A DNA stretch of 64,000 nucleotides from Lineus longissimus (GCF_910592395.1 NC_088318.1:11904349-11968348); one strand, 5' to 3'; numbered from the stretch's first letter, positions 1-25,125 are shown. Notes: a model not told the origin generated them from the sequence alone. Numbers and translations: made by a program.

Positions 1-671
1 AGAAGATATCGTGTTGAATCACACAAGCCAACTGAAGACCTCCAGCAATCCAATTGATGATACTGTCGTGATGGTCCTAGAGGTGGGAGAGTCCGACGAC
101 GGAAGTCTCATAGATTTTTAAATTGGTGAGGTGGTATGGCGAGTGGCACCACGGCACTTAATCTTGTAAGTACTAGAGTCAAAGCAATGGGGGCGCATGC
201 GAACCCAAGTCTTTCCACGTGCACACTTTTAAATCTCGGAACTCATTTCTACATCGCTTCGTGTAGGAGTGGAGCCGGCCGGGTAGCGGACCACACTGTT
301 CTTGCAAGTCCTCTACGTTACTCACGACATGGAACGCAGAAGAAGAAGAGGTATGCGCTAAAAAATACTTTATTTTTCTTTCAGATTACTTTGTTTAACT
401 GACTGTAACTTCTCAAGTCTACCGCTATCGATATTGACGACACGGCGCAGTTGCTACCGATAAGACGACTCGATGCTACTGCTACCGATGATAGCGATGC
501 GACAAAGTTGTTACCGATACGTCCAGCGCAACTGATACCAATAATGACGACCGACACTACTATAACTGGTAATAACAACCGGGCACAATTAACTATAATT
601 CCCGGTAATTACGAACTGGCATTACTATTACCAAAATTGACGTCACACGATGCTGCCGCGACAGTTTTGCC
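1..671. other. No gene recognised
   Basis: I see no convincing coding exon here. Short open frames at 136-402 and 451-678 have no recognisable motif. The stretch 420-660 is rich in ACGA, GATA and ATAA-type short words and looks like degenerate simple sequence leading into the minisatellite. Confidence 0.4.
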
Positions 672-1186
672 TCCTTAGCTTTGGCAGGCAGCCAGTCTAG
701 GAACGGAAAAGGAGAACTCCGATACAAAACCCGAGACTGGCCTTCTTAGCCTCCGTAGGCTCAGTAGGAGAAGGAAAACTCTGATTTAAAACCTGTGATT
801 AATGGGGGAGACTGGCCTCCTTAGCCTTGGTAGGCAACCAGTCTAGGAGAAGGAAAAGTCTGATTCAAAACCCGTGATATATGGGGGAGACTGGCCTCCT
901 TAGCCTTGGCAGGCAACCAGTCTAGGAGAAGGAAAACTCTGATGTAAAAGCCGTGATATATGGGGGAGACTGGCCTCCTTAGCCTTGGCAGGCAACCAGT
1001 CTAGGAGAAGGAAAAGTCTGATTCAAAACCCGTGATATATGGGGGAGACTGGCCTCCTTAGCCTTGGCAGGCAACCAGTTTAGGAGAAGGAAAACTCTGA
1101 TTTAAAACCCGTGATATATGGGGGAAACTGGCCTCCTTAGCCTTGGCAGGCAACCAGTCTAGGAGGGAAAACTCTGATATAAAAGC
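672..1186. repeat. Minisatellite, 79-bp unit, about 6.5 copies
   Basis: The block starting GACTGGCCTCCTTAGCC recurs at 735, 810, 889, 968, 1047 and 1126, a spacing of 75 bp and then 79 bp four times. Each unit also carries GGCAACCAGTCTAGGAG and ends with GTGATATATGGGGGA. GACTGG and CCAGTC within a unit are complementary, so each unit could form a small hairpin. The first units are the most diverged. No coding potential is seen. Confidence 0.93.
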
Positions 1187-1229
1187 CGTGCAGTAAATGT
1201 ACGTATTCTATCACTCTCGGTTTTTACGA

Positions 1230-2800
1230 CGCTTTCGTCAACCCAGACCTCTTCTGACTGCTGTTACGACGCTTCCGTCCTTGTTATATGATGATCATCA
1301 GTGCTGTTACTACCATAAATGCTGTGACTGCTGTGATGACGCTTTCGTCCCCGTTATATGATGCTCCTGTTACTGCCATGAATGTTTGGACTGCTGTGAT
1401 GACGCTTTCGTCCCTGTTATATGATGATGCTTTTACTCCCACAAATGTTTGGACTGCTGTGATGATGATGATGCTGTTACTACCATAAATGCTTCGACTG
1501 ATGTGATGACGCTTCCGTCCTTGTTATATGATGATGCTGTTACTACCATAAATGCTTCGACTGATGTGATGACGCTTCCGTCCTTGTTATATGATGATGC
1601 TGTTACTACAATAAATGCTTCGACTGATGTGATGACGCTTCCGTCCTTGTTATATGATGATGCTGTTACTACCATAAATGCTTCGACTGCTGTGATGACG
1701 CTTCCGTCCTTGTTATATGATGATGCTGTTACTACCATAAATGCTTCGACTGATGTGATGATGCTGTTACTACAATAAATGCTTCGACTGATGTGATGAC
1801 GCTTCCGTCCTTGTTATATGATGATGCTGTTACTACAATAAATGCTTCGACTGATGTGATGACGCTTCCGTCCTTGTTATATGATGATGCTGTTACTACA
1901 ATAAATGCTTCGACTGATGTGATGACGCTTCCGTCCTTGTTATATGATGATGCTGTTACTCCCACGAATGTTTGGACTGATGTGATGACGCTTTCGTCCT
2001 TGCTGTATGATGATGCTGTTACTCCCACGAGTGATGACGCTTCCGTCCTTGTTATATGATGATGCTGTTACTCCCACGAATGTTTGGACTGATGTGATGA
2101 CGCTTCCGTCCTTGTTATATGATGATGCTGTTACTACAATAAATGCTTCGACTGCTGTGATGACGCTTCCGTCCTTGTTATATGATGATGCTGTTACTAC
2201 AATAAATGCTTCGACTGATGTGATGACGCTTCCGTCCTTGTTATATGATGATGCTGTTACTACAATAAATGCTTCGACTGATGTGATGACGCTTCCGTCC
2301 TTGTTATATGATGATGCTGTTACTCCCAGGAATGTTTGGACTGCTGTGATGACGCTTCCGTCCTTGTTATATGATGATGTTGTTACTGCTATGAATGTTT
2401 GGACTGCTGTGATGACGCTTCCGTCCCCGTTATATGATGATGCTGTTACTACCATAAATGCTTTGATTGCTGTGATGACGCTTTCGTCCGTTTTTATGAT
2501 GATGCTGTTACTACCAATGTTTCGACTGCTGTGATGACGCTTCTGTCCCCATTATATGATGATGCTGTTACTGCTATGAATGTTTGGACTGCTGTGATGA
2601 CGCTTCCATCCCTGTTATATGATGATGCTGTTACTACCATGAATGTTTGGTCTGCTGTGATGACGCTTCCATCCCTGTTATATGATGATGCTGTTACTGC
2701 TATGAATGTTTGGACTGCTGTGATGGTGCTTTCGTCCCTGTTATATGATGATGCTGTTACTACCATGAATGTTTGGTCTGCTGTGATGACGCTAACGACT
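1230..2800. repeat. Minisatellite, 63-bp unit, about 25 copies
   Basis: A 63-bp unit runs through this block with some shortened units. It contains GATGATGCTGTTACTACC, AATGCTTCGACTG and GATGACGCTTCCGTCC. Because 63 is a multiple of three and most unit copies lack stops, long open frames appear on both strands. Part-unit insertions break them (near 1488, 1778, 2059, 2534 and 2884 on plus), which argues against a protein. Variant units (TTCGACTG versus TTTGGACTG; CCATAAATG versus CCACGAATG) are grouped along the array, as expected of local amplification. Confidence 0.93.
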
Positions 2801-2884
2801 TCAAACCCTGATGGAATGTTTTGCCGAAGAATAAACAACAAAACCAATGAACTACTTTTAATCCAACAAACTTTAATGAGCTGA

Positions 2885-3797
2885 TTTAATTCGTAAAGTA
2901 GAACATTAGAGAACCCTTACTGTGGTATGAAAATAGAGGAGAAAAGCAATTTAATGTTTCTTAAACTTCTTCAGGAAATCTTTTTTACCACTTTATTCCA
3001 GGTCAATGTTTGCTTGGTCAACTTACAGGTGGACCAGACCAGCAGGCTCGCAACACTGGTTCGAAAAAAAATGGAAATTAAAAACCCTCTCTCTAGCGAA
3101 CATCTGAAAACTTCTGAACACAGAAGAAGAAGTAAAAGCTTCCAGAACCAGAAGGAGATGAAAAAAACATCACATTGACATTGCTTTTAATTACCATTCT
3201 GGACGATGCTTCTCTTCAAATAGAGTCCAACAGAATGGCTTGATACTATTGGACTAGTGTTTTGTCGACAGTGAAGTCAATGAAAATTCCTTGCTTGGGA
3301 CGGTACACCCGAATCATCTTGCTTGGGACGAGCACCCGTATCATCTTGCAAGTAACAAGACCACCCTTCCATCCCGATCTGAGATTCGACTGATCCCAGC
3401 TGCAACCATAGTAGTTCATTGAAGTCGCCTTGAAGCTGAAAGGAAGGCATTGTATGTGAGATGTTGACTCCAAACCCATTCACAGTCCTGTGTGAATTTT
3501 CAATGACTAAATACTGATTGGGCCTTTAGACAAATTTTGCTATTGATTAATTTCTTTGCCCATTAGCACTGAATGACTAATTGAGGACACCAGCCAACAC
3601 GTACTTTCAAACTGGATCATATGCATGTTCTCTTAAACCATAGGGCTGAACTTCCACTGGTACTGTGCTTAACTCCATCACCACTTTTCAGATTTTCTCC
3701 TGCTGCCATTGCAAGTAGACTAACCTGGTCTCACACTGAAAGTATTATGAGTCAGAAAGTTTCTGAATTCCTACTTTTTTGTACCTGATGTTAGCAT
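2885..3797. other. Non-coding stretch, probably includes the PSMG4 3' UTR
   Basis: No exon is recognised. The part next to 3797 lies downstream of the minus-strand PSMG4 stop and probably includes its 3' UTR. A 28-bp direct duplication containing TTGCTTGGGACG lies at about 3291-3347. A minus-strand ATTAAA (plus-strand TTTAAT near 3186) could be a weak poly(A) signal. Confidence 0.4.
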
Positions 3798-4705
3798 TCA
3801 GAACTTGTCAGGGTTGACCTTCATTTCTTCTGCCACTCTTTTCTCCACCAGTGGCATCAACTGCCTGTCATCTGGAAGACATGAACTCACAAACACCTGC
3901 TTGCCAGTCTTCTTGGCTAAAATTTTACAAAAGAAATTACATTACTTGCAACAGGTTCAGTATACAAGCCATAGCCAGGGAATCTCATCCTGGCCTTTCG
4001 AGAATGTTAGGTTTTCCGAAGAAAAGTCTCTGTCTTGAATAAGCCCGACAGTCAACACTTATTTGAATCAATGTGTTTGGAGAACATTTATACATCCTCC
4101 TGACAGTAAGTGTCCATATGTTATCAAACAAAGAGATGTCATATCGTAGAAACTAAAGGTAAGAGAAATTACCTAATTTCTGTGCAAGTGTAATACTGAA
4201 GTCATCATTCCGGTCTCCATGGAGGTGCGTGCCGAGGGGATTTTTCTCCTGGAACAGAAGTAAAGACTCCAACAATCATTATGGCAATTCACTTGATTTA
4301 AAGTTATTTTAAAAGACTAGGTGGAAATTGCATACGGTAGCTAACTGGACTATTTGGACACAGGTCAGGATGAGGATCTGATTGACACGACGTCTGCCTG
4401 TCTCATCACTAAATATATAAATATACTAGATATATAGTACATCTCCTTCCTCGACAAGATGTTCTTATTACCAACATGTAAAAAGATCTTGATGACATGA
4501 TGATATAACTTATATAACTTACAAACTTAGTTGTCAAAGCCATGGCCAGGTTCCCAAAATTTGGATCTTTTCCTATCCACAGAAAAAAACTTCCTTCCAT
4601 CTTGATCACTTGAAAATTAACCTCAAGGTCAAGCAGAGAATCACTGAATGTATGTGTATTGATTAGGCATGTAGCATGTTCATTTTTACTATCACAAGTA
4701 GTCAT
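3798..4705 (-). CDS. PSMG4: Proteasome assembly chaperone 4 (PSMG4/PAC4), 3 exons
   Basis: PSMG4 pairs with PSMG3 to help build the 20S proteasome alpha ring. Exons on the minus strand are 4705-4523, 4248-4173 and 3916-3798, joined at GTAAGT, GTAATT and AG signals with matching phase, giving 125 aa (human about 123). Family resemblance runs along the whole length. Exon 1 has FFLWIGKDPNFGNLAMAL, corresponding to the family's SLFLW..P...NLAVAM. Exon 2 has GTHLHGDRND followed by LAQKL. Exon 3 has KTGKQVFVSS, then LVEKRVAEEM and a final NPDKF (human PEKF). I chose the ATG at 4705. The open frame continues upstream to 4747 without an earlier ATG. The gene is divergent from beta-tubulin 1 with about 490 bp between start codons. 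The identification is from remembered family features and was not searched. Confidence 0.88.
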
Positions 4706-5194
4706 TTTGGACAATGTTTTGGTTTGTTTATAGTCATCAATTTCCAAATCTACAGCAATGTGTACAAAATGTACGTGAAGCCCACGTGAGCCATGGGCGC
4801 AGCCATATTTCTTTTTTTGGCCAATGAAATTATCTGTAACAGAAGTAACTTGCCCATTTCCAATTATTGCGCCATCGGGCGCTTATCGAATAAAGATCGC
4901 CTCTACAAACACAATATTTAGCAATAAACTGGTATTAGTCAATATATTTAAACATTATTTAATCACCTAAATGCAGTGAGAATTCGACATATTCAACGGT
5001 TTGGTAATAAAATGGCTTTCTTATCAAAAGTAGTTCTATCAAGAACCAATGAAATTGTAGTTTAAAGAATGTCAGCGGAGATCAACTGGTTCCGGGTGTT
5101 GTTGGGCACTTCCTTGTTTATAAATTTTGGTGCACACATGATAGACGTGAAATAGACGGAGTAATCCCAAGCAGGAACACACTGGGCTTCCACG
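4706..5194. promoter_or_regulatory. Divergent promoter region between PSMG4 and beta-tubulin 1
   Basis: The two start codons face away from each other across 489 bp. A TATAAA at 5119-5124 lies about 75 bp before the tubulin ATG, and CCAAT boxes lie at 5045-5049 and near 4823. GCGCCATCGGGCGC near 4869 is a GC-rich near-palindrome. No TATA box is obvious on the PSMG4 side. Transcription starts were not measured, so a 5' UTR of about 45 nt for tubulin is an inference from the TATA position. Confidence 0.6.
5119..5124 (+). promoter_or_regulatory. TATA box of beta-tubulin 1
   Basis: TATAAA lies in the context GTTTATAAATTTTGG, 71-76 bp upstream of the ATG. A start site about 30 bp downstream (near 5150) would leave a short leader. 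The compact beta-tubulin 2 gene has only a weaker TATA-like CATAAAG. Confidence 0.6.
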
Positions 5195-18312
<13,118 letters not shown>

Positions 18313-19321
18313 AGCTGGGCATAGAACACAGACTTTGTATAAAAAGATTTGGATTGTAACGCCAAATCTTAAGTTGATGTCATCTAGTAACTTCTGTTGT
18401 GGCCGAGTATGCTGCTGCTATGATGTCGAACTGGTACCTGGCAGTGGGGGAGATGATTCAAAATTGAAAACGTTTTCAAATTTGTACCTTCTCCCTAACT
18501 GCCTGGTTCCAGGTTTGATATGCAATGGATCTGCCTAAAGGCCAAATGTGTTGTTCACCTCCAAGCTTGGACTTGCAGTCATATCATAGTCTGGGTTTGT
18601 CTTATTCAATATTTATAAGGGTTTTTTTTGTTCTTTTATTTTACCGGGTATTTGTCTGAACAACTCAAGGGCCTACCGATAACAGAGGCAGAGGTGCAAT
18701 TCTGGGCCACGTTGGTTAGATGATGATGATGATGATGAATATATAGTGATTAGGCTCTGCTTTAGTTCAGGATCTGACATCCTGTAGAAATTTTCGTTTG
18801 GAAGGTGCAAACCACAAGAGCATTTTATGAACACATTCTTAAACATTGTGGCTATCAAGCGGCGGCTGATGCAGAATTTTGTAACCAATGGATCTGTCCA
18901 TCAGATGATCTCATATGGCTGCGTATGGACTGTTTACATGCAGCATTTTTTCCTCAATCCGTGTTTGCTCGTGACCGTGTGACCCCGCTTCTAGCAAAAT
19001 GGACCTTTGGTTGGCTTAGTATTGGATGCTTGCCCATTGGTTGTAACAGGAAACATGCTACGAAACTAATGGAAACAAAGTAACAAGGGAACATCCTATG
19101 GATACGTAGCCCAACAGTTCGACAAACATTTCGTATATCACGCATTGATATTTTTAGATTGGTGTATGTTTGTCACCGCATACTCTTGCCATAGCAATGC
19201 TTATCAATTTGTGCACGACTCCTCAGTGGACGTGGAATCTCTTGAAATCTGCATTTAAAAATATCAAGCAATTCTACTTAGTTTATATCCTACCATTTTG
19301 ATAATTAAGAAACCCGTTGTT

Positions 19322-19750
19322 CTTGGTCATGAGGGTCATCACCTGGCGTTACCCACTGCACCAAAGTAGGTGGAATGTGCTGCATCACGTCTTGGTCATG
19401 GTGGTCATTACCCACTGCACCAAAGTAGGTGGAATGTGCTGCATCACGTCTTGGTCATGAGGATCATTACCCACTGCACCAAAGTAGGTGGAATGTGCTG
19501 CATCACGTCTTGGTCATGGGGGGGTCATTACCCACTGCACCAAAGTAGGTGGAATGTGCTGCATCACGTCTTGGTCATGGGGGTCATAACCCACTGCACC
19601 GAAGTAGGTGGAATGTGCTGCATCACGTCTTGGTCATGGGGGTCATTACCCACTGCACCAAAGTAGGTGGAATGTGCTGCATCACGTCTTGGTCATGAGG
19701 GTCATTACCCACTGCACCAAAAGAGATGGAATGTGCTGCATCACAGATTC
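19322..19750. repeat. Minisatellite, 59-60-bp unit, 7 copies
   Basis: The unit contains CATTACCCACTGCACC, AAAGTAGGTGG, AATGTGCTGCATCACG and TCTTGGTCATG, repeated with only a few base changes between copies. The high identity suggests recent amplification. It lies about 1 kb downstream of beta-tubulin 1. One- and two-base length changes in the G run shift any reading frame, so it is not coding. Confidence 0.93.
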
Positions 19751-19986
19751 ACGTGATGGTGCAGGAGACCATTGTGTCTTGATATATATACGTATCTAGA
19801 TACCTGTCTATTGTCAACCAACCATTTGCAACATGTGCTCATCAGTTTGTAATGAATCACTGGCAAATAGTCTTTTGATTTAGTTGCTCGGTCTGTGAAC
19901 GGAGCCGTTTCATTGTCCCTACTGTAAAGTTGTCGTATTGTGTCGAAATGTGTGACAGCCCATGCTTGTTGAATGTAAAGAATTAG

Positions 19987-20203
19987 AGGGAGACTATGGG
20001 TAGAAGCCAGGTGGGCCAGCTTAAGTTACTCGAAGTGACCAATAGGTGTCTCTGTTATCTGGGCATGGGACTATTCATACTTGCACAAGGAGTATTGTCA
20101 TCCCCTTGCTCAAACCAGGCCCAGGGCTAGTGCCCTTAACAGGGCATATTGGTGAATGGGATACCAACAGTTTGGCTCCCAAGCTCTTGGCTGTAGTCCC
20201 CCT
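19987..20203. mobile_element. TTAA-type MITE, copy 1
   Basis: The left end reads AGGGAGACTATGGG and the right end CTGTAGTCCCCCT followed by TTAA (20204-20207); the left flank is TTAG, one base from TTAA. It shares AATAGG.GTCTCTG and the end structure with the copy at 22852-23064. The TTAA flanks suggest a piggyBac-like origin. No transposase is seen. Confidence 0.7.
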
Positions 20204-21770
20204 TTAATGAATCAACGAAATTGCTACATGTGAATGTTGTAAATCAAAGCAGCACTTGTAACCAAGAATTTGCTCATGTAATCGAAGATAAACTGTAATG
20301 ATGTAAGTGGAAGGAATGATTTGAACAATAGGAGGTTTGCAAGCTTACATTCGACATTTTTGATAATGACTGGAGGACGTCATGACATCAAGATTGGTGA
20401 CAACAAAAGGCGCGAGGTTGAAAATGTTGTTGATTTACCTTTTGAGTTCAGCCAGCACTTAAATCTATTATTTAAGCATCTTTTTGTTTTATCAGCAAGC
20501 TATCATATCCATTGATAAATAAGTTAAATTCGAACCGAATCGTTTGATTACAAAGGTAAAAGGTTTTGCTTTGATCAGTAATTGTAAATTCACTTGTCAG
20601 GTAAGCGCTTTCATGCTTAAAAAATCCTTTATAGTCGTTTTGAAAAAAACATTGTAATCCTAAAAGTAATGTTGCTGGACCTCACTAGCATGATATTGGT
20701 CAATCAGCACGGTCCTCGATGTATCATAATCATATAGAATGCTTTTCATCATAACTATAACTAAAAAAAAAACATTTTTTTTTGTTTTAGTTATAGTTTG
20801 TTTGAAATATATACACATACATTGTATACCAGTACTATCACTACATGTATATCATAGTCATATTCATTTTCAAGAATCATCAAGAATTATTTATTTGTTC
20901 TTGTCACGATATATCAGCGAGCTTCACATAACTAGACCTCAAGAAATGATCTGTACAATTAGTGCATACATCTTAGCTCTAGTTGATATGAAGCATGTAT
21001 CTGTCATATAATCTTCAAAGAATTTATGTTCTTTATTTGTAGGCCCTGATTAATAGCATTTAGATTGAAAAAAATCCATTTTATATTGTCTCATTGTAAC
21101 TTCTCTTTGCATTTACATGAGAAGTTGTCTCTCCAGGACTTCTTGTTCATATCTAATATATGAAGTTACGAACTTGATTTGTTGCATTTACAATTAGATT
21201 AAACTTTGGTTATCGATTTTTTTTTTTTAAACATGAATGAAAACTTTTAATTTCTCAAGGGTGTTGGAAGAAATTATTCAACTGTTAAAAATGATCTGTT
21301 ATATGATATTTCATCACTAGAATTGTACATGTATAATGCACAATGGTAAAGAACCTCCCACTTTTGGCTTTGTCAGTCATGTACTTGGGTCAGCAGTTGC
21401 TCAATTAGTAGATTGTGGAACCTAGTATCAGTAACTGATCAACATACAGACGAGAGAAATGTTAGTAGCACTTTTGTTAACTTGGAGACTCTTTGGTCTG
21501 GTGAATTATTAGATTATTACAGTATTATAAATTGCATGCAAATTTGGTGCTCCCATTTAACTATGCTTTTACTTGCTCTTATTCTAGGTGCTATCAAAAC
21601 AGATAGGATTTGATCTGATTTTGGTGCTAAAGTAAGTCAGAAATCGTTTGAATTGATGACTCTGTGTAACAATTTGTATACATGTATTTAGATTTCAGTT
21701 TTCTTATGCAATTACAGCTTGTTAATCAGTGTGCAATTTTGTACAGCCATTAAGAAAGTATTATGATTGA

Positions 21771-21913
21771 ATGATTACATACTGTTGATACCATTACGTT
21801 TGTTGGTTTAATGCAAATCTAAGTGACAGTGATAACACAAGTGCTCTAAAAATGATTACATACTGTTGATCCCATTACTTTTACTGGTGTAAGATGCAGA
21901 TCTAAGTGACAGT
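21771..21913. repeat. Direct duplication, about 60 bp x 2
   Basis: ATGATTACATACTGTTGAT begins at 21771 and again at 21852. Both copies continue with CCCATTAC or CCATTAC, a GGT block and ATCTAAGTGACAGT. Spacing is 81 bp. Confidence 0.8.
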
Positions 21914-22664
21914 AAAAAGCACATATTCTTTGAAAATCAAAAGAGAGACCTTAGGATGCAGACAGGAATTAGCCCTTGTCGTAAACGGTCATTTTAAGCC
22001 ATTTCAAATGTGCTTTAGCTGCACTTACATGCTTGTTTACTGTAACTGGTATTATACTGTGTCGACGTTATTTAACCGGCTGGGGTACGCATGTACTAAA
22101 GGCCTATCTTGAGTTTGACAGACCTAGGTGAAACAGATGCTTCAAAACCGGCTAAAAAGCGTTGATGCTGTATGTCAACCCATCTGCTGTCAATTTTTTA
22201 GCTCAAACTGAGGCCATTAAAAATAACTTTGTTAAAACTGATGGCTGCGATCATAATGGGACCTACAGTATCGATATTGATACTCGATTCCTAATGGGTT
22301 TGTCATGGTTGCATGACCATCATGTTTGCCAGGTTCAGATCATGATCTATGAATTATAATTACATTACCAGATTTATGTTGTAACTAAAGAGATAATAGC
22401 TGTAGCACATAGTTCCTTGTTTCCGCCATGTCTAATTAGCAGGCCCTGCTGGTTAGACTACCACACTATATCACGGCCATGTCTCTCAATGTCAAAAAGT
22501 CATTTCAAGCGTGGGAAAGTATCATTGGGCTTGTTCTACACTAATCCACTGGCGATTCCTTCCAACTTGCTCTACTTTAAGAATACTTTGCTTTTAGAAT
22601 TGTTTGGCAGGTGGGTTTTATATTGATAATGATACACCTGATCCATTTATAAGCACTGATTGGT

Positions 22665-22802
22665 GGCTAATACATGTCTGGAGAATTGATACACTGCTGA
22701 TGGAGACATACAATTCCCGAGACATTGTATGTCTCAATTCTCCAGACGAGACATTGTATGTCTCCATCAGCAGTGTATCAATTCTCCAGACGTGTATTAG
22801 CC
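22665..22802. repeat. Inverted repeat: 50-bp arms, 38-bp loop, one mismatch
   Basis: Arms 22665-22714 and 22753-22802 are reverse complements with a single mismatch (ACATG versus ACACG). The loop repeats part of the arm (CATTGTATGTCTC, ATTCTCCAGACGAG), so the right arm sequence occurs one and a half times. RNA from either strand would fold into a hairpin of about 50 bp. It lies 49 bp before the TTAA MITE copy 2. Confidence 0.95.
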
Positions 22803-22851
22803 TCAACACCGGGCACTGCGTGAAACATGTACAAGTTCTTACATAGCTTAA

Positions 22852-23064
22852 AGGGAAAATATAGGCGGCAGCTAGACAGGCAAGATAATGTAACACGTAG
22901 CCGCCAATAGGGGTCTCTGACATCTCACAGCACGTCGAAATGATTCATGCTCGTAGGAGGAATATATTTAGTGCTGAATCTGTTATGACCCAGGGCCCTC
23001 ACTGTGTATATTATTCACCTGAAGATGGCCAAATTAGCCCACTGATCCTGCCTATAGTCCCCCT
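22852..23064. mobile_element. TTAA-type MITE, copy 2
   Basis: It is flanked by TTAA at 22848-22851 and 23065-23068. The left end is AGGGAAAATATAGGC and the right end GCCTATAGTCCCCCT, an imperfect inverted repeat of about 15 bp. Length is 213 bp against 217 bp for copy 1. The perfect TTAA duplication makes this the better preserved copy. Confidence 0.78.
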
Positions 23065-23444
23065 TTAATTTCATACAACTGAATAGTCTCAAAGCGATAA
23101 ATTGTTCATTCCCTAGCTTTTAATAAAAAAACTACTAGACATAAGGAAGCGTGGAATTTAAAAAAGTGCTTTTAGTGGATTTGTAAAAATAACTGGGTGT
23201 AGGCCTTTAGTACGATTACCTACTCATTCTACTATGAATGGTATGTGCAATGTGATTGTGAGTCAGTGTATCATGCATTTTCCGATACAGACGAAAGAGA
23301 ATGAAAGATGAGTCACCAGCTACCTGGCGTCTGTGGGTGAACCAGCTGTTTCGTGCAGTCTACATGCCTTTAGGCGCCATCTTTTGTTCTATTATCGGTA
23401 ATATAATGGCCTGCTTAACTAGTGGGCTTCTGTTGGCCAGGATG

Positions 23445-23555
23445 CATATTTGTAACCTCCATTCAACTTTACCTCTCTAACAAGGACACCTCTCTATTAC
23501 TGCCAGTACTTGTCAGTCCAGAAGTTGTCCTTAATAGAGAGATTCTAACTGTATT
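23445..23555. mobile_element. Truncated copy of the CAGTRGAAC MITE family
   Basis: TCCATTCAACTTTACCTCTC, GGACACCTCTCTATTA, CTTGTCAGTCC and TTGTCCTTAATAGAGAG follow in the same order as in the 52056 copy. The left end is missing; the right end, ATTCTAACTGTA, is decayed. Confidence 0.7.
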
Positions 23556-25055
23556 CTTTTTGATATCCATGCATGATTCCCATTCTGAGTGAATACTGTC
23601 CAGTCATATTCAAGAGATCATGCCTAAATTTTGAGGGTTATGTTGCAAGTAGTGCAGTAAGCAAGTCACTTGATGTGTCAGAATATTTAAAGTGCTAGAT
23701 TTAATTGTTTTGTAGTTGTTTTGATATATGGGGCCAAATTATTACATTTTCGTTGGCGGACTTCTTTTCAATGTGGATATCTGTAAACCTGAAAAGCAAC
23801 CTAATACACTAGTAATAGTTCTACTGCTTGTAGCTAGCTGCAAAAACTCAAATAATTTTATGGTTTACTTTGAAGGTGCTAGCATTTTAAATTCTTAGTG
23901 AATCTCTTGCCTTGGTGCTTTTATCATCTCCTGAATATCATTTTTTCCAACTGAAAACACCTTGTATGAACATAATCACTTTGTAATGTATTTCCCATGT
24001 ATAGATGCGCTAGTCAGTATTTATTGCTCAGTAACTGCTTATAAACTGTGTCTGGCCTTCCAGAAATAAACTAAAGCATTTTATGCCCAAATATGTCTTT
24101 AATTGTTGTCTCTTACTAAAGGACTTGTGATTATTCAAACTTTGACTAACAGCGACTATGGAGGTATAAATAAGATACCTCCATGCAGCGACCAAGCCAT
24201 GTTACCTTGGATGGGCCCCAACAGGATTTTCAGAGCCTAGCCGGAAACCAATTCATTGGCCTATCTAAAACTTGTCCTACTATCTTGAATTAATGACAAG
24301 CAGATTAGGAAACATTCCGGCCGCATGGCCAGAAACCAGTCGAATTATTGTCCCATCTGAGATGCAGCGCCTTGCAGGTTTTTCTGAGCCAATTAAGCTT
24401 GAAACCAATTATGAATTAATCTGAAAGTTTTCCCCCCACTCTGGGATTAATGGCAATAATGCCACCTAGCAGCAGGTTTACAAACATTCCAGTATGAACA
24501 AAAGCCAAATAATATATATCTGAAACTTCCATTATTTCCAACTATCTGGGCTGAGCCTGAGGCTGGCAGTAACTTCGAAACATTCCATGGCAAGAAACTT
24601 GGGCTAGAACTACTTCCCACTCTGTTGGATATTAGGTACTCATCAGGGCATTCTGTCATTGAGACTCGGCTTTGCTTCAGCTATGATATCATTAAATAAA
24701 TAATAAATGAAGAATGCGGTATGAAAAGGCTCACTTATGCCTTTTATGACAAAGTGACTTCTTTTCCCGCCGTTTTTGTTGCCCTGCGAAACGGGATGCC
24801 GCGTCCATATTGTTGATATTGGAAACTGTTGCCTGGGAAGAGCGCGCACCTGTTGACCAACACCTTGGGACATTATCCATCCGCCAATAGACAAACATAG
24901 CTCTTCTATTTCAGTGATAGTATGATCTATCCATCACTTTGGAAAAACGTGTCTTCTAAACTATGGTAGAAACTTTACAGGAATTCGGAACAATGACAAA
25001 ATACGTATTTCCTTTGAAGATATTTCAAAAGTAGTTCTCATGATAATTAGAATGG

Positions 25056-25125
25056 CCAATCAAATTGCTCGCTTGTGACATCATTCGCAACGATACAATG
25101 GGTAATGTGGTTTGGCGCATAAAGC
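25056..25125 (+). promoter_or_regulatory. Promoter elements of beta-tubulin 2
   Basis: Upstream of the ATG at 25222 lie CCAAT (25056-25060), a CRE-like TGACATCA (25076-25083), a consensus E2F site TTTGGCGC (25111-25118) and a TATA-like CATAAAG (25119-25125). The E2F-type site would suit expression in dividing cells. Site function is inferred from consensus only. Confidence 0.5.

Noticed and set aside
1288-2884. Long open frames on both strands in the 63-bp array, looking like repeat proteins
   Set aside because: The unit length is a multiple of three, so open frames arise automatically. They are interrupted by part-unit indels and have no start context, splice sites or flanking exons.
4706-4747. 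Upstream extension of PSMG4 by 14 codons
   Set aside because: The frame is open but the first codon there is TTG. The ATG at 4705 gives a length (125 aa) close to the human protein.
19322-19750. CRISPR-like regular repeats
   Set aside because: There are no unique spacers between units, and the surroundings are an intron-containing animal genome. These are minisatellites.
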